From NCBI GenBank assembly GCA_964395915.1, contig CAYNDB010000039.1, forward strand, positions 1 to 19,394: DNA of 19,394 nt. Reading direction: 5' to 3'. Positions 1 to 8,560 of this stretch are shown here, one piece after another. This DNA is from CAYNDB01 sp964395915 (GTDB taxonomy: Bacteria; Nitrospinota_A; UBA7883; JAJRTC01). The notes below the pieces were generated by a model. That model was not told the origin of the DNA. It saw nothing but the letters and a program-made list of their open reading frames with translations, and made no database searches. The translations under genes were made by a program, and so were the position numbers. The stretch's first letter is position 1, and the number at the start of each line of letters is the position of its first letter.

Positions 1-20
1 ATTAATAAGTGATTTTTACA

Positions 21-1259
21 ATGATAGATTGCTTGCGCTCCATAAAACCGCCATCGCGCAAACGTATAGCGATACATATAACGCCGTCGGCCCAAAGGCA
101 TATTCGGAGCGGCCACCCATGGCTGTTTGACAAGTCGATAACAAAACAGAGCCACGAGGGCGCGCCGGGCGACCTGGCTGTTGTCTATGACCAGAAAAAA
201 AAGTTTCTGGCGGTGGGCGTCTACGATCCTTTGGCGCCTTTGCGGGTTCGCCTGTTGCAACACAGAAAACCTGTCGAGATAAACAGGGAATGGTTTATCG
301 AAAAAGTCCGTTTGGCTGAGGATATCCGCAAACCCATCGCAACAACCGACACGAACGGATTCAGGCTTATTCACGGCGAGAACGACTCTTTTCCGGGGCT
401 GGCGGCAGATATTTATGCGGGTACGCTTGTGGTGAAGATTTACACGGCCGCATGGGTTCCACATTTGGCCGATGTCCTGTTTGCGCTGACTGAAACTGTG
501 GATGTGGAAACGATAATCCTGCGAATGAGCCGCATATGTTGTGAACGGCCGGAGTTTTTATATGGCCTTAAAAACGGGCAACTACTATATGGCCCCCCTG
601 TTGATGAAGCCGTGGTCTTCAGGGAAAACGGTCTGCGTTTCGAAGCGGACCCCGTTAATGGGCAGAAGACCGGATTTTTTCTGGATCAGCGCGAAAACCG
701 GGCCAGGGTTGAAAAACTTAGCTTTGGTAAAAATGTTTTGAACGTATTTTCATATACGGGTGGTTTCTCGCTGTATGCCGCCCGTGGCGGGGCCAAGTCC
801 GTAACCTGTCTGGATAGCTCGAAACAGGCCATCGCCGGGTCGAAAAGAAACTTCAAGTTAAACTCCGATAACGCGCGCGTCAAAGCATGCGCTCATACGT
901 ATATCACCGATGACGCGTTTAAAGCCATGCAACAGCTTGCCATGGATAAAAAAATCTACGATATGGTTATCATCGACCCTCCCAGTTTTGCTAAAAAACA
1001 GAAGGAGACAGCGGCCGCCCTGAAAGCGTATTCGAAACTTGTGACGCTGGGGCTCGGCGTGTTGCGTAAAGGCGGCGTATTGGTTATGGCTTCCTGTTCC
1101 GCGCATATCTCCGCAGACGATTTTTTCCAAACGGTTTTTACGTCCGCCCAAAGCGCTGGCCGCAGACTGGTCGAGGTCGACCGCTCCAGGCATGCGCCAG
1201 ACCACCCGATAACCTTCCCGGAAGGCTCTTACTTAAAATGTCTGTTCGCAAAAGGATAA
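21..1259 (+). CDS. rlmI: RlmI-type 23S rRNA (cytosine-C5) methyltransferase
   Basis: Class I SAM-dependent methyltransferase with an N-terminal PUA-like RNA-binding domain, resembling RlmI, which methylates a cytosine of 23S rRNA. The PUA-like part has the family signature HPWLF near residue 35 and runs to about residue 85. The catalytic half shows FFLDQRENR, the SAM-binding stretch NVFSYTGGFSLYAARGGA, the motif IIDPPSFAK and a late ASCSAH segment with a cysteine, all typical of the RlmI/RlmK family. A TAA at 6-8 lies directly before an in-frame GTG at 9, so the start must be GTG 9 (416 aa) or ATG 21 (412 aa). I chose the ATG; neither has a visible Shine-Dalgarno. The gene converges on the end of the Tol-Pal operon, 90 bp away. 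The fold and family are clear; the exact target base is inferred from family. Confidence 0.9.
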   Translation: MIDCLRSIKPPSRKRIAIHITPSAQRHIRSGHPWLFDKSITKQSHEGAPGDLAVVYDQKKKFLAVGVYDPLAPLRVRLLQHRKPVEINREWFIEKVRLAEDIRKPIATTDTNGFRLIHGENDSFPGLAADIYAGTLVVKIYTAAWVPHLADVLFALTETVDVETIILRMSRICCERPEFLYGLKNGQLLYGPPVDEAVVFRENGLRFEADPVNGQKTGFFLDQRENRARVEKLSFGKNVLNVFSYTGGFSLYAARGGAKSVTCLDSSKQAIAGSKRNFKLNSDNARVKACAHTYITDDAFKAMQQLAMDKKIYDMVIIDPPSFAKKQKETAAALKAYSKLVTLGLGVLRKGGVLVMASCSAHISADDFFQTVFTSAQSAGRRLVEVDRSRHAPDHPITFPEGSYLKCLFAKG

Positions 1260-1349
1260 TTAATAACGGCGCGGTATCACAATAAGAATTTCTGGTTTAT
1301 GAACAAGGGTAAGTCAAACCGAAGAAACGTGAAGCCTGTGGAGAGGGCT

Positions 1350-3269
1350 TTATAACGTTGCCTGCGCAAGGCCGGCCTTGATTTTTATCTTACCGCTTTT
1401 TTCCGCCTGCTTGCGAAGGTTTGCAAGGTAGCTCGAATATATTTCCGTCTGTTTACGCTGAAGTATTTTCCCACGCAAAGATTCTATTTTTTCACTCATA
1501 TCCTTTTCATCCACAGGAGGACGTGACGCGACTGTAAGGACGACATACCCATCTTGCTCCGGCGCCGTAGCCGCCTTGCCATCGGCAAGATCGAAAGCCT
1601 CCCTCATCATCCCGGTCTCCGCGCCGTTTTTCCGCCCGCTTATTGAAGAGCGTGTAAACGGCTTCGTGATTGTAACCGAGAGTCCTTCAGCTTTCGCGGC
1701 GGATTTTATATCAGCCCTCTGGTTGACCGATTCCTTAATCCGCTTGGCGGTCTCTTCCGCCATTTTCATAGCCTTTACAAAACGAAATCTTTCCTCAACC
1801 CTCTCTTTTACTTTATCCAGAGGCGGAATATGCTGAGGTTCAACAGAGTCCACGATGACGATTCCAAAACCTTCCGGCATGTCGATGACTTCCGATATTT
1901 CCTTTACGCCAAGACCGAACACCGTATTCTCGATCGCCGCCACTCCAGCCAGGCCGGACGCAGGCGCGCCTTTCGATACGCTATAGTCGTTTATCTTGAC
2001 ATCAGGATTCGTATCCGCCACCGAGGCGAAGCTTTTAGGGTTTATCCCGGACCTTAATTTTTCCATAAAGTCCCAGGCTTCCTGCTGTGCGTTACGTTTA
2101 CGAACAATTTTTTCGACCTTCTTTTTCACCTCTTCAAAGGGAGGAACATTCCTCTTTATATGCGCAAGCTTCTTGACTATGTGAAATCCGAACTCGGTGC
2201 GAAAAATGTCGGACACGGTTCCTGGTTTCATATCGAATACCACTTTTTCAAAATCGGACACCATATCACCTCGCCCGAATTTCCCAAGGTCGCCACCATT
2301 TGCCGCGGATGGCCCATCGGACATTTCTTTGGCCACCTTTTCAAAACTCTCTCCAGACATAACACGAGCGCGCGCTTTCGTAATTTTCGCCCGGGCTTTC
2401 TCCACCTCCTTGTCGGAAGCTGAAGATGACAACTGAGTCAATATATGCCTGGCGTGAACCTGCTCTTTTATTTCGAACTGTGAAATGTTGGCTTGGTAAT
2501 ACTCCTCAAGCTCTTTAAGTGAAGGGTTGCTTTTATCTTCAAACACCTTGGTCGCAACCTTCATCAAACGGAACTTCCGGCGCTCAGGCTCGGTGAACTC
2601 CGATCCATGTTTTTCATACCACTCGCTGATCTCTTGCTGAGCGATTTTAACTTTCGGCTTATATTTCTCCGCGCTCACTTTGGAATAAGCGATAACCACA
2701 GGGGCGTTCTCAAACAGGTACTGGCTCCGAAGTTCCGCTTCAGAAACGTAAACACCTTTTTTAACCAGATATTTGAGTTTTGAGATCAGAATATCTGTCT
2801 TTAGACTGTCCTCGTAAACTTTTGGGGTAAGTCCGTTGCGAGACAATGTTTCAATGTAACGGTTGTGATCGAATAATCCTGTGGGGCCGCGAAACTCCCC
2901 CATGCTTTCAATAGTGGCCCGTAGTTCAATGTCGCTAACGGCAAGACCCGCCTCTTTTGCGGCGTCCACCTGCAATGCGGACTCTACCAGTGAGTTTATG
3001 GCTAGTCGTGGAACGTTGAGCGCCTGCATCAAGTCCCGGTCCATCCGCCCTTGAAACTGACGACGAAACATGTTTTCCAGCTGACGGACACGCTCCAGGT
3101 ATCGCTGTCTGCTTATTTTTCTTTCGCCTATAGTCACCACAGCCTCTTCACCTGAAGACAGCCCATGCCCCCAAAAAACAAAAGCGGAGCCTACAAAAGT
3201 CGCGGCGACAAGCCAGATAAACAGCTTGATTCCCCAGGTTCGGGCGCCTTCACGGAATACGTTGAGCAT
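1350..3269 (-). CDS. ppiD: PpiD/SurA-like membrane-anchored periplasmic peptidyl-prolyl isomerase
   Basis: A 639-residue periplasmic folding factor of the PpiD type. One N-terminal membrane helix lies at about residues 13-33 with a short cytosolic leader, followed by a SurA-N-like chaperone domain (about 45-190). A parvulin (PpiC) domain spans about 268-370, with the markers VHARHILTQ, GGDLGKFGRGDMVSDFE and FGFHIVKK. The remaining 270 residues form a less conserved C-terminal part, as in PpiD. The start ATG has AGGGA about nine bases upstream. It is the last gene of the tolQ-to-ppiD operon, 35 bp after cpoB, so it is probably co-expressed with the Tol-Pal machine. PpiD helps fold newly exported proteins; whether this copy has isomerase activity cannot be judged from sequence alone. 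Confidence 0.88.
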   Translation of the reverse strand: MLNVFREGARTWGIKLFIWLVAATFVGSAFVFWGHGLSSGEEAVVTIGERKISRQRYLERVRQLENMFRRQFQGRMDRDLMQALNVPRLAINSLVESALQVDAAKEAGLAVSDIELRATIESMGEFRGPTGLFDHNRYIETLSRNGLTPKVYEDSLKTDILISKLKYLVKKGVYVSEAELRSQYLFENAPVVIAYSKVSAEKYKPKVKIAQQEISEWYEKHGSEFTEPERRKFRLMKVATKVFEDKSNPSLKELEEYYQANISQFEIKEQVHARHILTQLSSSASDKEVEKARAKITKARARVMSGESFEKVAKEMSDGPSAANGGDLGKFGRGDMVSDFEKVVFDMKPGTVSDIFRTEFGFHIVKKLAHIKRNVPPFEEVKKKVEKIVRKRNAQQEAWDFMEKLRSGINPKSFASVADTNPDVKINDYSVSKGAPASGLAGVAAIENTVFGLGVKEISEVIDMPEGFGIVIVDSVEPQHIPPLDKVKERVEERFRFVKAMKMAEETAKRIKESVNQRADIKSAAKAEGLSVTITKPFTRSSISGRKNGAETGMMREAFDLADGKAATAPEQDGYVVLTVASRPPVDEKDMSEKIESLRGKILQRKQTEIYSSYLANLRKQAEKSGKIKIKAGLAQATL

Positions 3270-3304
3270 GGATTAAGTGTCCCTGTTAATTTCTATACGT
3301 TTTA

Positions 3305-4249
3305 TTAATTTTTTTCGCCGAGGGACGAGAGCATATCGGTGGCCGTTATGGCTTCGCTGGAAATGGAGTAATCGTTTACTATTTTTCTCAGCCTTTCAAT
3401 CGCCTTTTCCCTGCTGTTTATATCCAGCAACACATGGGCGCTTTTCAAAAGAGCGGTTGGAGCCTTGTTGCTGGTCGGGTACCTCTCCGCCATTTCATCA
3501 AAAGCTTTCGCGGCGTTTACCGGATCTTTTTTATTATAGTACGACTCGGCTATCCAGTAAGCGGCGTTATCTGAAAGGTTGGTTTCAGGATACCGTTTCA
3601 CATAATTCGAAAATCCCTTGATTGATGAATCGTAATCGCCTTTTAAATACGAGTTGTAAGAACGCTGATACAGATCGTCCGGGTCAACTATAATATTCTC
3701 AACCGCGCCATTCTGTTTGACCGGCGGCTCCGCCTGTTTTAGTGATAGGGCGGTTGCGGTTTTACGATGCCGCTTTTCACTTATACCGCTTTTCTTTTCC
3801 ATGAGCCTGATGAAAGCCCTCGTTTCCACCGAAAAATCATTAACCTGCTTTTCCAGCTTTTCCAGCTTCATATTTGTTTCCGCAGAGCGTTCCAGAACTT
3901 CGCTACGGTATACCCTGGACATCTCGCTAAATGACCGTTCCAGTTTCTGCATCCTCTGGGAAAGCATCTGAGCGCGCATATTAAACTCTTCGATCTGACC
4001 GGTAACGGTTAACACCGATCTTTGCAGTTGTTCCATGTTGGCCATGAGATCGGCCTGGAGCTGCATATTTTTATCGATAGAAGCGACGCGCTCATCAATA
4101 GAAGCGACACGCTCGTCGATTTGCGTGATTTGGCTTTGCATTATCGCCTGCTCTTTTTTGTTGGAGGCGCATCCAGCAAACAACATTGTGGAAACGACAA
4201 AAAGAGCCGATACCGACAGCCTTAAGATATTTTTATAAACAGATTTCAT
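3305..4249 (-). CDS. cpoB: CpoB (YbgF)-like Tol-Pal coordinator lipoprotein
   Basis: Periplasmic protein of the CpoB/YbgF family, which links Tol-Pal constriction with septal peptidoglycan synthesis. Residues 1-26 form a lipoprotein signal ending in the lipobox LFAGC (Cys27), so this copy looks lipid-anchored, whereas E. coli CpoB is a soluble periplasmic protein. A coiled coil of about residues 35-110, including a duplicated heptad, matches the trimerisation region. TPR repeats fill about 190-310, with motifs such as YLKGDYDSSIKGF and YPETNLSDNAAYWIAESYY. The open frame extends to a TTG at 4258, but the ATG at 4249 gives a cleaner signal peptide and I chose it (314 aa). It lies 111 bp after pal and 35 bp before ppiD. 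Confidence 0.9.
   Translation of the reverse strand: MKSVYKNILRLSVSALFVVSTMLFAGCASNKKEQAIMQSQITQIDERVASIDERVASIDKNMQLQADLMANMEQLQRSVLTVTGQIEEFNMRAQMLSQRMQKLERSFSEMSRVYRSEVLERSAETNMKLEKLEKQVNDFSVETRAFIRLMEKKSGISEKRHRKTATALSLKQAEPPVKQNGAVENIIVDPDDLYQRSYNSYLKGDYDSSIKGFSNYVKRYPETNLSDNAAYWIAESYYNKKDPVNAAKAFDEMAERYPTSNKAPTALLKSAHVLLDINSREKAIERLRKIVNDYSISSEAITATDMLSSLGEKN
4073..4114 (-). repeat. Tandem 21-bp duplication encoding one coiled-coil heptad
   Basis: Two adjacent 21-base units (4073-4093 and 4094-4114) differ at two positions only. On the coding strand they give the repeated heptad ERVASID inside the CpoB coiled coil. The unit is exactly seven codons, so duplication keeps both the reading frame and the heptad register. 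Confidence 0.85.
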
Positions 4250-4360
4250 TGAACGCAACTGGCCTGGGTAAATGTAGATAAGACCATGGACACATGCACA
4301 ATCACGCCGTAAAGATCAACGGCGCGCAATTTCCACTAGTTATTATATTTTCAGCCCGCT

Positions 4361-4915
4361 TTACTTGGTAACAAGAAAATGAGCCCTGCGGTTTTTAGCC
4401 CAAGCCTCTTCCACATGACGCGGGTCTTCCGGAAGCTCTTCACCGTAGCTGATAGTAAACAGACGCTCCGCGCTGATGCCAAGCGATACCAGATAATTCT
4501 TAACGGAATTGGCTCTGCGTTCACCCAATGCAAGGTTATATTCCTCGGTGCCACGCTCGTCACAATGGCCTTCTATCTGTATCTTTGTTCCAGGGTTGGC
4601 TTTTACCCACTCGGCGTTACTTTTAAGGATATCCCTGGTGTCCGCCCGAAGGTCGGATTTGTCGTAATCAAAATATACGTTTTCAAGCTTGGACTCTTCA
4701 ATATAACCCGGGTCACGCTGACCAAACTGTTCCCTCTCTTCAGCTGTCATTCCATCGCCACTGACATCGCCGCTGGGCTGCGATACTACTGGCGAGATTT
4801 CTCCAGGCTCAGACGTAGTTTTTTTCTTACTTCCGCAAGCCGCCAGCGATAAAGTCGCGGTGATAATCAACGCGATAAACACAACGTTACCGAGTCTATT
4901 TTTTAGTCGAATCAT
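4361..4915 (-). CDS. pal: Pal, peptidoglycan-associated outer-membrane lipoprotein
   Basis: A 184-residue OmpA-like lipoprotein that ties the outer membrane to peptidoglycan and is a partner of TolB. The signal peptide ends in the lipobox SLAAC (Cys27), then a short linker rich in Gly, Ser and Glu. The OmpA C-terminal domain (about 75-180) holds VYFDYDKSDLR, IEGHCDERGTEEYN and LGERRANSVKNYL, which contain the diaminopimelate-binding Asp and Arg positions of the family. The ATG start is supported by GAGG eight bases upstream. A 168-bp gap separates it from tolB, longer than the other gaps in the operon and with a promoter-like sequence inside, so pal-cpoB-ppiD may also be transcribed separately. 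Confidence 0.97.
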   Translation of the reverse strand: MIRLKNRLGNVVFIALIITATLSLAACGSKKKTTSEPGEISPVVSQPSGDVSGDGMTAEEREQFGQRDPGYIEESKLENVYFDYDKSDLRADTRDILKSNAEWVKANPGTKIQIEGHCDERGTEEYNLALGERRANSVKNYLVSLGISAERLFTISYGEELPEDPRHVEEAWAKNRRAHFLVTK

Positions 4916-4987
4916 TAGGAAGTCCTCTCTAAGACATATGGCCAGATCTAAATTGCATAGCCCATAATTTTACAATACCTTCGGGTC

Positions 4988-5016
4988 ACTCTAGCAAAAC
5001 CCCATACCCATTTCAA
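4988..5016 (-). promoter_or_regulatory. Candidate internal promoter for pal-cpoB-ppiD
   Basis: On the minus strand a TTGAAA box (5011-5016) is followed by a 17-base spacer and TAGAGT (4988-4993). This would give a leader of about 65 bases before the pal start. It matches the sigma70 consensus moderately and sits in the longest gap inside the Tol-Pal operon; this is a pattern match only. Confidence 0.35.
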
Positions 5017-5083
5017 GAAAAATTAACCGTTTTTTATATGTCCGCAGCCTCCTTTTCGGATAAAACTCGCCGTCATACGACAC

Positions 5084-6448
5084 CTATCTCAAAACTGGGC
5101 CCCAAGTGGGGGAATATCCACCGCCGCTACCAAACGATATCCGTGTCTGATTTGCCCCTAATGAATTCATTATATAAACATGCCTCAATCCACTACGGCT
5201 TGACGAAAAGGTAATATGCCTGCCAAACGGGGACCATGATGGCGAATCGTTTGCGCTGGAATCAAACGTAAGTTGCGTTACATTCTTGTCATTGATATCA
5301 ACCAGAGCTATGTTGAAACTTCCTCCAAGCAACGAGGCATATGCGAGCGTATCACCTCTTGGAGACCAGTCCGCCCCATCATTGTAGCCGCCTTTATACG
5401 TTATTCGCCTCTTTCCTGTCCCATCAACGTTCATTACATAAATCTGCGGTGAGCCAGCCCTGTCTGACGTATAGGCGATCCTTTTCCCGTCTGGCGACCA
5501 TGTCGGCGATGTTTCTATCGCTCTCGAATGCGTAAGCCTGCGTAAATTTGAGCCGTTGGCGTCGCTGACATAAATCTCCATATTCCCTCTGCGTGACATG
5601 GAAAAAGCGATATTCTTCCCATTAGGCGACCATGCTCCGGAAGAGTTGAGCCCAATCCTTCGTGAAATGGGAAACCTTGTTTTGGATCGAAGGTCTATAG
5701 CGTACAGGTCTGGATTCCGGTATCGATACGTCGTGAAAAGTATCATGTTGTTGGTTGGGCTCCAGTCGGGAAGCAGTGTCAAAGACCTGTCTGACGTCAC
5801 CGCCCATGGGTTGGATCCGTCGTAATCCATAACGAAAAGCTCTTTCCGCCCCGACACTTTGGAAATAAAAGCGATTTTTGACCTCGCCACACCGCGTTCG
5901 CCCGACACGCGCAGAAAAAAATCATCGGAGAACTGATGTATTATCTGACGGAAAATAGAGCGTGGGCCGCTATATTTTTTTGAAAAAAATACCTTTGTCG
6001 TTTGAAGGTCATATACGACGATATCCACTGTTATGGCGTCATTTTTCTTAAATGACATCGAGCCTTTAATAAGGAAATTGGAAGAAAGCGTCCTCCATTC
6101 CTCGAAGTTGACCTTGCCTCGCCGCATATCCCGCATTACGGCCTGTTGCATAAAATCGTAATTTTCGTTTGGCTTGAAGTAGCCTGTAAACCTCAGATCC
6201 TTGTTTATTATCCTCGACGCCCTTTCTCCGAAATTTTCCATATCATTGCCGGAGAAAAGAAACTTTGGAACCGCAACTTCGATCAGTTTCGATTCCGTTC
6301 TCTGGGCGCTCAAAAAAACAGCCTTACTTTCAGCCCAGGAGCCAGACACGGAAACCATCACGAGAATTGCGCTGAACATGATTATAACGCCGCCCGGTAA
6401 ATACCGGTTTCGTAATGCGCCACAATATAAAATTTCTTTACGAAACAT
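5084..6448 (-). CDS. tolB: TolB, periplasmic beta-propeller of the Tol-Pal system
   Basis: TolB binds Pal and TolA in the periplasm. The signal peptide covers residues 1-39: a basic start, a hydrophobic core around VIIMFSAILVMVSVSG, and an SWA cleavage site. The TolB N-terminal domain follows (about 45-175), then a six-bladed propeller. Six WSP/WGP motifs place a Trp at residues 229, 273, 317, 361, 405 and 449, exactly 44 residues apart. The open frame reaches a TTG at 6472 and an ATG at 6466, both inside tolA. I chose the ATG at 6448, one base after the tolA stop, because it gives a normal signal peptide (454 aa), but no start has a clear Shine-Dalgarno. Translation is probably coupled to tolA. 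Confidence 0.95.
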   Translation of the reverse strand: MFRKEILYCGALRNRYLPGGVIIMFSAILVMVSVSGSWAESKAVFLSAQRTESKLIEVAVPKFLFSGNDMENFGERASRIINKDLRFTGYFKPNENYDFMQQAVMRDMRRGKVNFEEWRTLSSNFLIKGSMSFKKNDAITVDIVVYDLQTTKVFFSKKYSGPRSIFRQIIHQFSDDFFLRVSGERGVARSKIAFISKVSGRKELFVMDYDGSNPWAVTSDRSLTLLPDWSPTNNMILFTTYRYRNPDLYAIDLRSKTRFPISRRIGLNSSGAWSPNGKNIAFSMSRRGNMEIYVSDANGSNLRRLTHSRAIETSPTWSPDGKRIAYTSDRAGSPQIYVMNVDGTGKRRITYKGGYNDGADWSPRGDTLAYASLLGGSFNIALVDINDKNVTQLTFDSSANDSPSWSPFGRHITFSSSRSGLRHVYIMNSLGANQTRISFGSGGGYSPTWGPVLR

Positions 6449-6449
6449 T

Positions 6450-7214
6450 TTATTGGCTCTGCTCATAATCAAATTTAAAAAATATGGTCAAGTTATCCTT
6501 CGAAAAGTCATCTGGCAACGGCGGAAACGGAGTGGCTTTTCGAACAGCCTCAATAGCGCTTGCATCCAGTTCCCGGCTGCCGGAAGATTCTTTCATCATA
6601 ACGTTTTGAATAGCCCCGCCTCTTGCGATAGAAAACGCCACAACAGGGTCTTGCCTCTTTCTCGATATATCTATGCCGTGTGTCACCCAGTTTTCATTCA
6701 CTTTACGCTCAATTATTTTCAGGTACCATATATATTCGAAGGGAGTTCCTTCGGCTACCAATGTTTTTCCTGGCTTCACGTCTGTTTTTTTCTTTTTTAA
6801 GATAACCTTGTCCGGCGTGGTTTTCACCCTCTTGGGCTGGGGAGTTTTTTTTGCCAGCTTTTTTGGCTTTTTCTTTTTCGGAACTATTTTTTTCTCCGCT
6901 TTTGATTTCTTTTTCTTTGTGATCTTGTAGGTGGCTTTCTTTATCTTTGTCTTCTTGGCGGTCTTTTTCTTTTTCACCGCGCGCTTCTTTTTGGCGACAG
7001 TTGGTTTTAGCAGGCTCCCGGCTTTCGGAGCCGAAACAAGATTCACCTTGTATCCGGGCACAATAATTCGCTGTTTGTAGCTCCACGTTGTAAAGAGAAC
7101 CGCGGCTAAAACCAGGGCAAGGTGAATCACGCACGACACGGCGATCGACATCATAAACTGATCGGTTGTATTGATGTCCCGCTCCCGGCGGAGTAAGTAT
7201 TGCTCTTTTCTCAT
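6450..7214 (-). CDS. tolA: TolA/TonB-family energy-transducing protein with Lys-rich linker
   Basis: By position between tolR and tolB this is the TolA of the system, connecting the TolQ-TolR motor to TolB-Pal. Residues 1-21 are cytosolic, about 22-44 form one membrane helix, 70-150 are an extremely basic linker (37 Lys in 80 residues), and about 160-250 form a TonB/TolA C-terminal domain, with WYLKIIERKVNENW, SSGSRELDASAIEAVRKA and PFPPLPDDF. At 254 residues it is much shorter than E. coli TolA (about 420), whose long helical domain II is Ala/Lys-rich; databases might label it a TonB family protein. The coding strand of the linker has long A runs. It starts 66 bp after tolR and ends one base before tolB. 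Confidence 0.88.
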   Translation of the reverse strand: MRKEQYLLRRERDINTTDQFMMSIAVSCVIHLALVLAAVLFTTWSYKQRIIVPGYKVNLVSAPKAGSLLKPTVAKKKRAVKKKKTAKKTKIKKATYKITKKKKSKAEKKIVPKKKKPKKLAKKTPQPKRVKTTPDKVILKKKKTDVKPGKTLVAEGTPFEYIWYLKIIERKVNENWVTHGIDISRKRQDPVVAFSIARGGAIQNVMMKESSGSRELDASAIEAVRKATPFPPLPDDFSKDNLTIFFKFDYEQSQ

Positions 7215-7280
7215 TAACCAAGGTTATACCCAGCCCTGCGTTTGATAGTGCGGATATTAGCTGAAAAACCGGCTGACAAT

Positions 7281-7727
7281 TTACTTTTTCTTGTTTTTTC
7301 TGATTGTTTTTGGGGCTTCTGTAACCATGCCAAGACGCTCTATTCCAGACTGTTTTATAATTCCCATAGTCTTCATCACATCCCCGTACGGGAGGCCTTT
7401 GTCCGCGCGGAGAAACACCTCCGCGCCAGGGGTAGCGGCCGAAAGCGATCTTAACTTGCTGGAGAGCTCCTTAAACGTAACTCTTTTCTCATTTAGAAAA
7501 ACACCCCCGTCTTTTCTTAGTGTTACAACATTTTCCTCACGGATTTCCATAGAGCCTACGCTTGTTTTAGGCAGGTCTACTCCTACACCTGTATGCAGAA
7601 GCGGCGCGGTAACCATAAAAATAATTAACAACACCAGCATTACGTCCACAAAAGGCGTGACGTTTATCTCCGTTAACAGTGTCGGAGTCTTCCTTCGGAA
7701 TCTTCCAGAACGACTATTCCCGGTCAT
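7281..7727 (-). CDS. tolR: TolR/ExbD-family motor subunit
   Basis: A 148-residue ExbD/TolR protein, partner of TolQ in the proton channel. A short basic cytosolic start is followed by one membrane helix (about 24-45) with the family sequence TEINVTPFVDVMLVLLIIF; Asp28 is the expected proton-carrying residue. The periplasmic domain covers about 60-135. Its ATG overlaps the tolQ stop by four bases (ATGA), so the two are translationally coupled. The C-terminus ends in a basic tail, TIRKNKKK. Confidence 0.96.
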   Translation of the reverse strand: MTGNSRSGRFRRKTPTLLTEINVTPFVDVMLVLLIIFMVTAPLLHTGVGVDLPKTSVGSMEIREENVVTLRKDGGVFLNEKRVTFKELSSKLRSLSAATPGAEVFLRADKGLPYGDVMKTMGIIKQSGIERLGMVTEAPKTIRKNKKK

Positions 7728-8479
7728 GTGGAGCGTTTGATATATACACGGTCTATGAGCGACAGAATATCGAGGGAGAAGTTATCCATATCCGTAGCCT
7801 TGATTTTCACACGATAGATAAAATAATTATATCCGATAACAGCGGGAATAGCCGCGAAAAGCCCGGCCGCCGTCGCCACCAGAGCTTCCGAGATACCGGG
7901 AGCCACCACCGCTATGTTGGCGGTTCCTTTCGCCCCTATACCGGAAAAAGCTGTCATCACCCCCCATACCGTACCAAACAGCCCGATAAACGGCGTGACG
8001 GAACCTGTTGTGCCTAAAAAAATGAGCCACCTTTCAAGCTTAGTCACTTCCTGGGCTGTGGCCCGCTCCAACGCCCTGCCTATGGAGTCCAGCTTTTCAA
8101 GCAGAAGCTCTTCGTCATCCACGCCTTCCTGACCTGCCTGGGATATCCTGAATTGCGTGGCGAGTTCAATGTATCCGGCAAGAAAAACCCGCGCCATAGG
8201 GCAATTTTTAAGCTTTTTCGCAAGGTTGTAAACCTGGTCAAGCTGTGGCCGTCTGGCAAAAGCGTCTTTAAATGTGGCGGTCTCTTTTTTTATTTTTTTA
8301 TACAGCCTTAGCTTATGGACAATAATGCCCCATGAGACGATAGAAAATATCAGCAACATAAATAGAACACTTTTGGCGACAAATCCGGCTCCCATGACCA
8401 TGCTCCACACCGACGTATCAAAACCGGCCTGTGGCGCCTGAGAGATAAGTGAAGTAACAAGATAAGAGGAAATGAGCAT
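7724..8479 (-). CDS. tolQ: TolQ/ExbB-family motor subunit
   Basis: First gene of the operon: a MotA/TolQ/ExbB proton-channel protein of 251 residues with three membrane helices (about 27-52, 150-175 and 185-215). The last two contain the family sequences VTPFIGLFGTVWGVM and ALVATAAGLFAAIPAV, with the polar Thr residues that line the proton path. A large cytoplasmic loop separates helices 1 and 2. An AGGGAG lies about 14 bases before the ATG, a rather long spacing. A ybgC thioesterase gene, which precedes tolQ in E. coli, is absent here. Confidence 0.96.
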   Translation of the reverse strand: MLISSYLVTSLISQAPQAGFDTSVWSMVMGAGFVAKSVLFMLLIFSIVSWGIIVHKLRLYKKIKKETATFKDAFARRPQLDQVYNLAKKLKNCPMARVFLAGYIELATQFRISQAGQEGVDDEELLLEKLDSIGRALERATAQEVTKLERWLIFLGTTGSVTPFIGLFGTVWGVMTAFSGIGAKGTANIAVVAPGISEALVATAAGLFAAIPAVIGYNYFIYRVKIKATDMDNFSLDILSLIDRVYIKRST

Positions 8480-8499
8480 CAGAAAAATGAAGGCTCCCT

Positions 8500-8542
8500 A
8501 GTTTTTTTATATAAAAACTCGATTCAGCGGTTTATTGTAAAC
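8500..8542. repeat. Two short AT-rich dyads in the tolQ leader
   Basis: GTTTA-TTG-TAAAC (8530-8542) is a perfect 5-bp dyad, and a second dyad of the form GTTTTT...AAAAAC lies at about 8500-8518. Both fall in the predicted tolQ leader, downstream of its promoter. They could be regulator binding sites or merely AT-rich sequence. Confidence 0.3.
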
Positions 8543-8560
8543 AATCGCCAATTTTGAAAC

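Noticed and set aside
1332..1350. Possible terminator between ppiD and rlmI (AAGCC...GGCTT)
   Set aside because: The stem is five base pairs, overlaps the ppiD stop codon and lacks a T run.
4379..4852. 157-codon open frame on the plus strand opposite pal
   Set aside because: It lies fully antisense to a well-supported pal gene, shows no family motif and no ribosome site.
6201..6800. 199-codon plus-strand open frame across tolB and tolA
   Set aside because: It is antisense to two clear genes and its content follows their composition (Phe/Leu runs opposite Lys codons).
6780..7010. Lys-codon-rich tract in tolA as a sequencing error or frameshift
   Set aside because: The frame is continuous through the tract and joins an intact membrane helix to an intact C-terminal domain.
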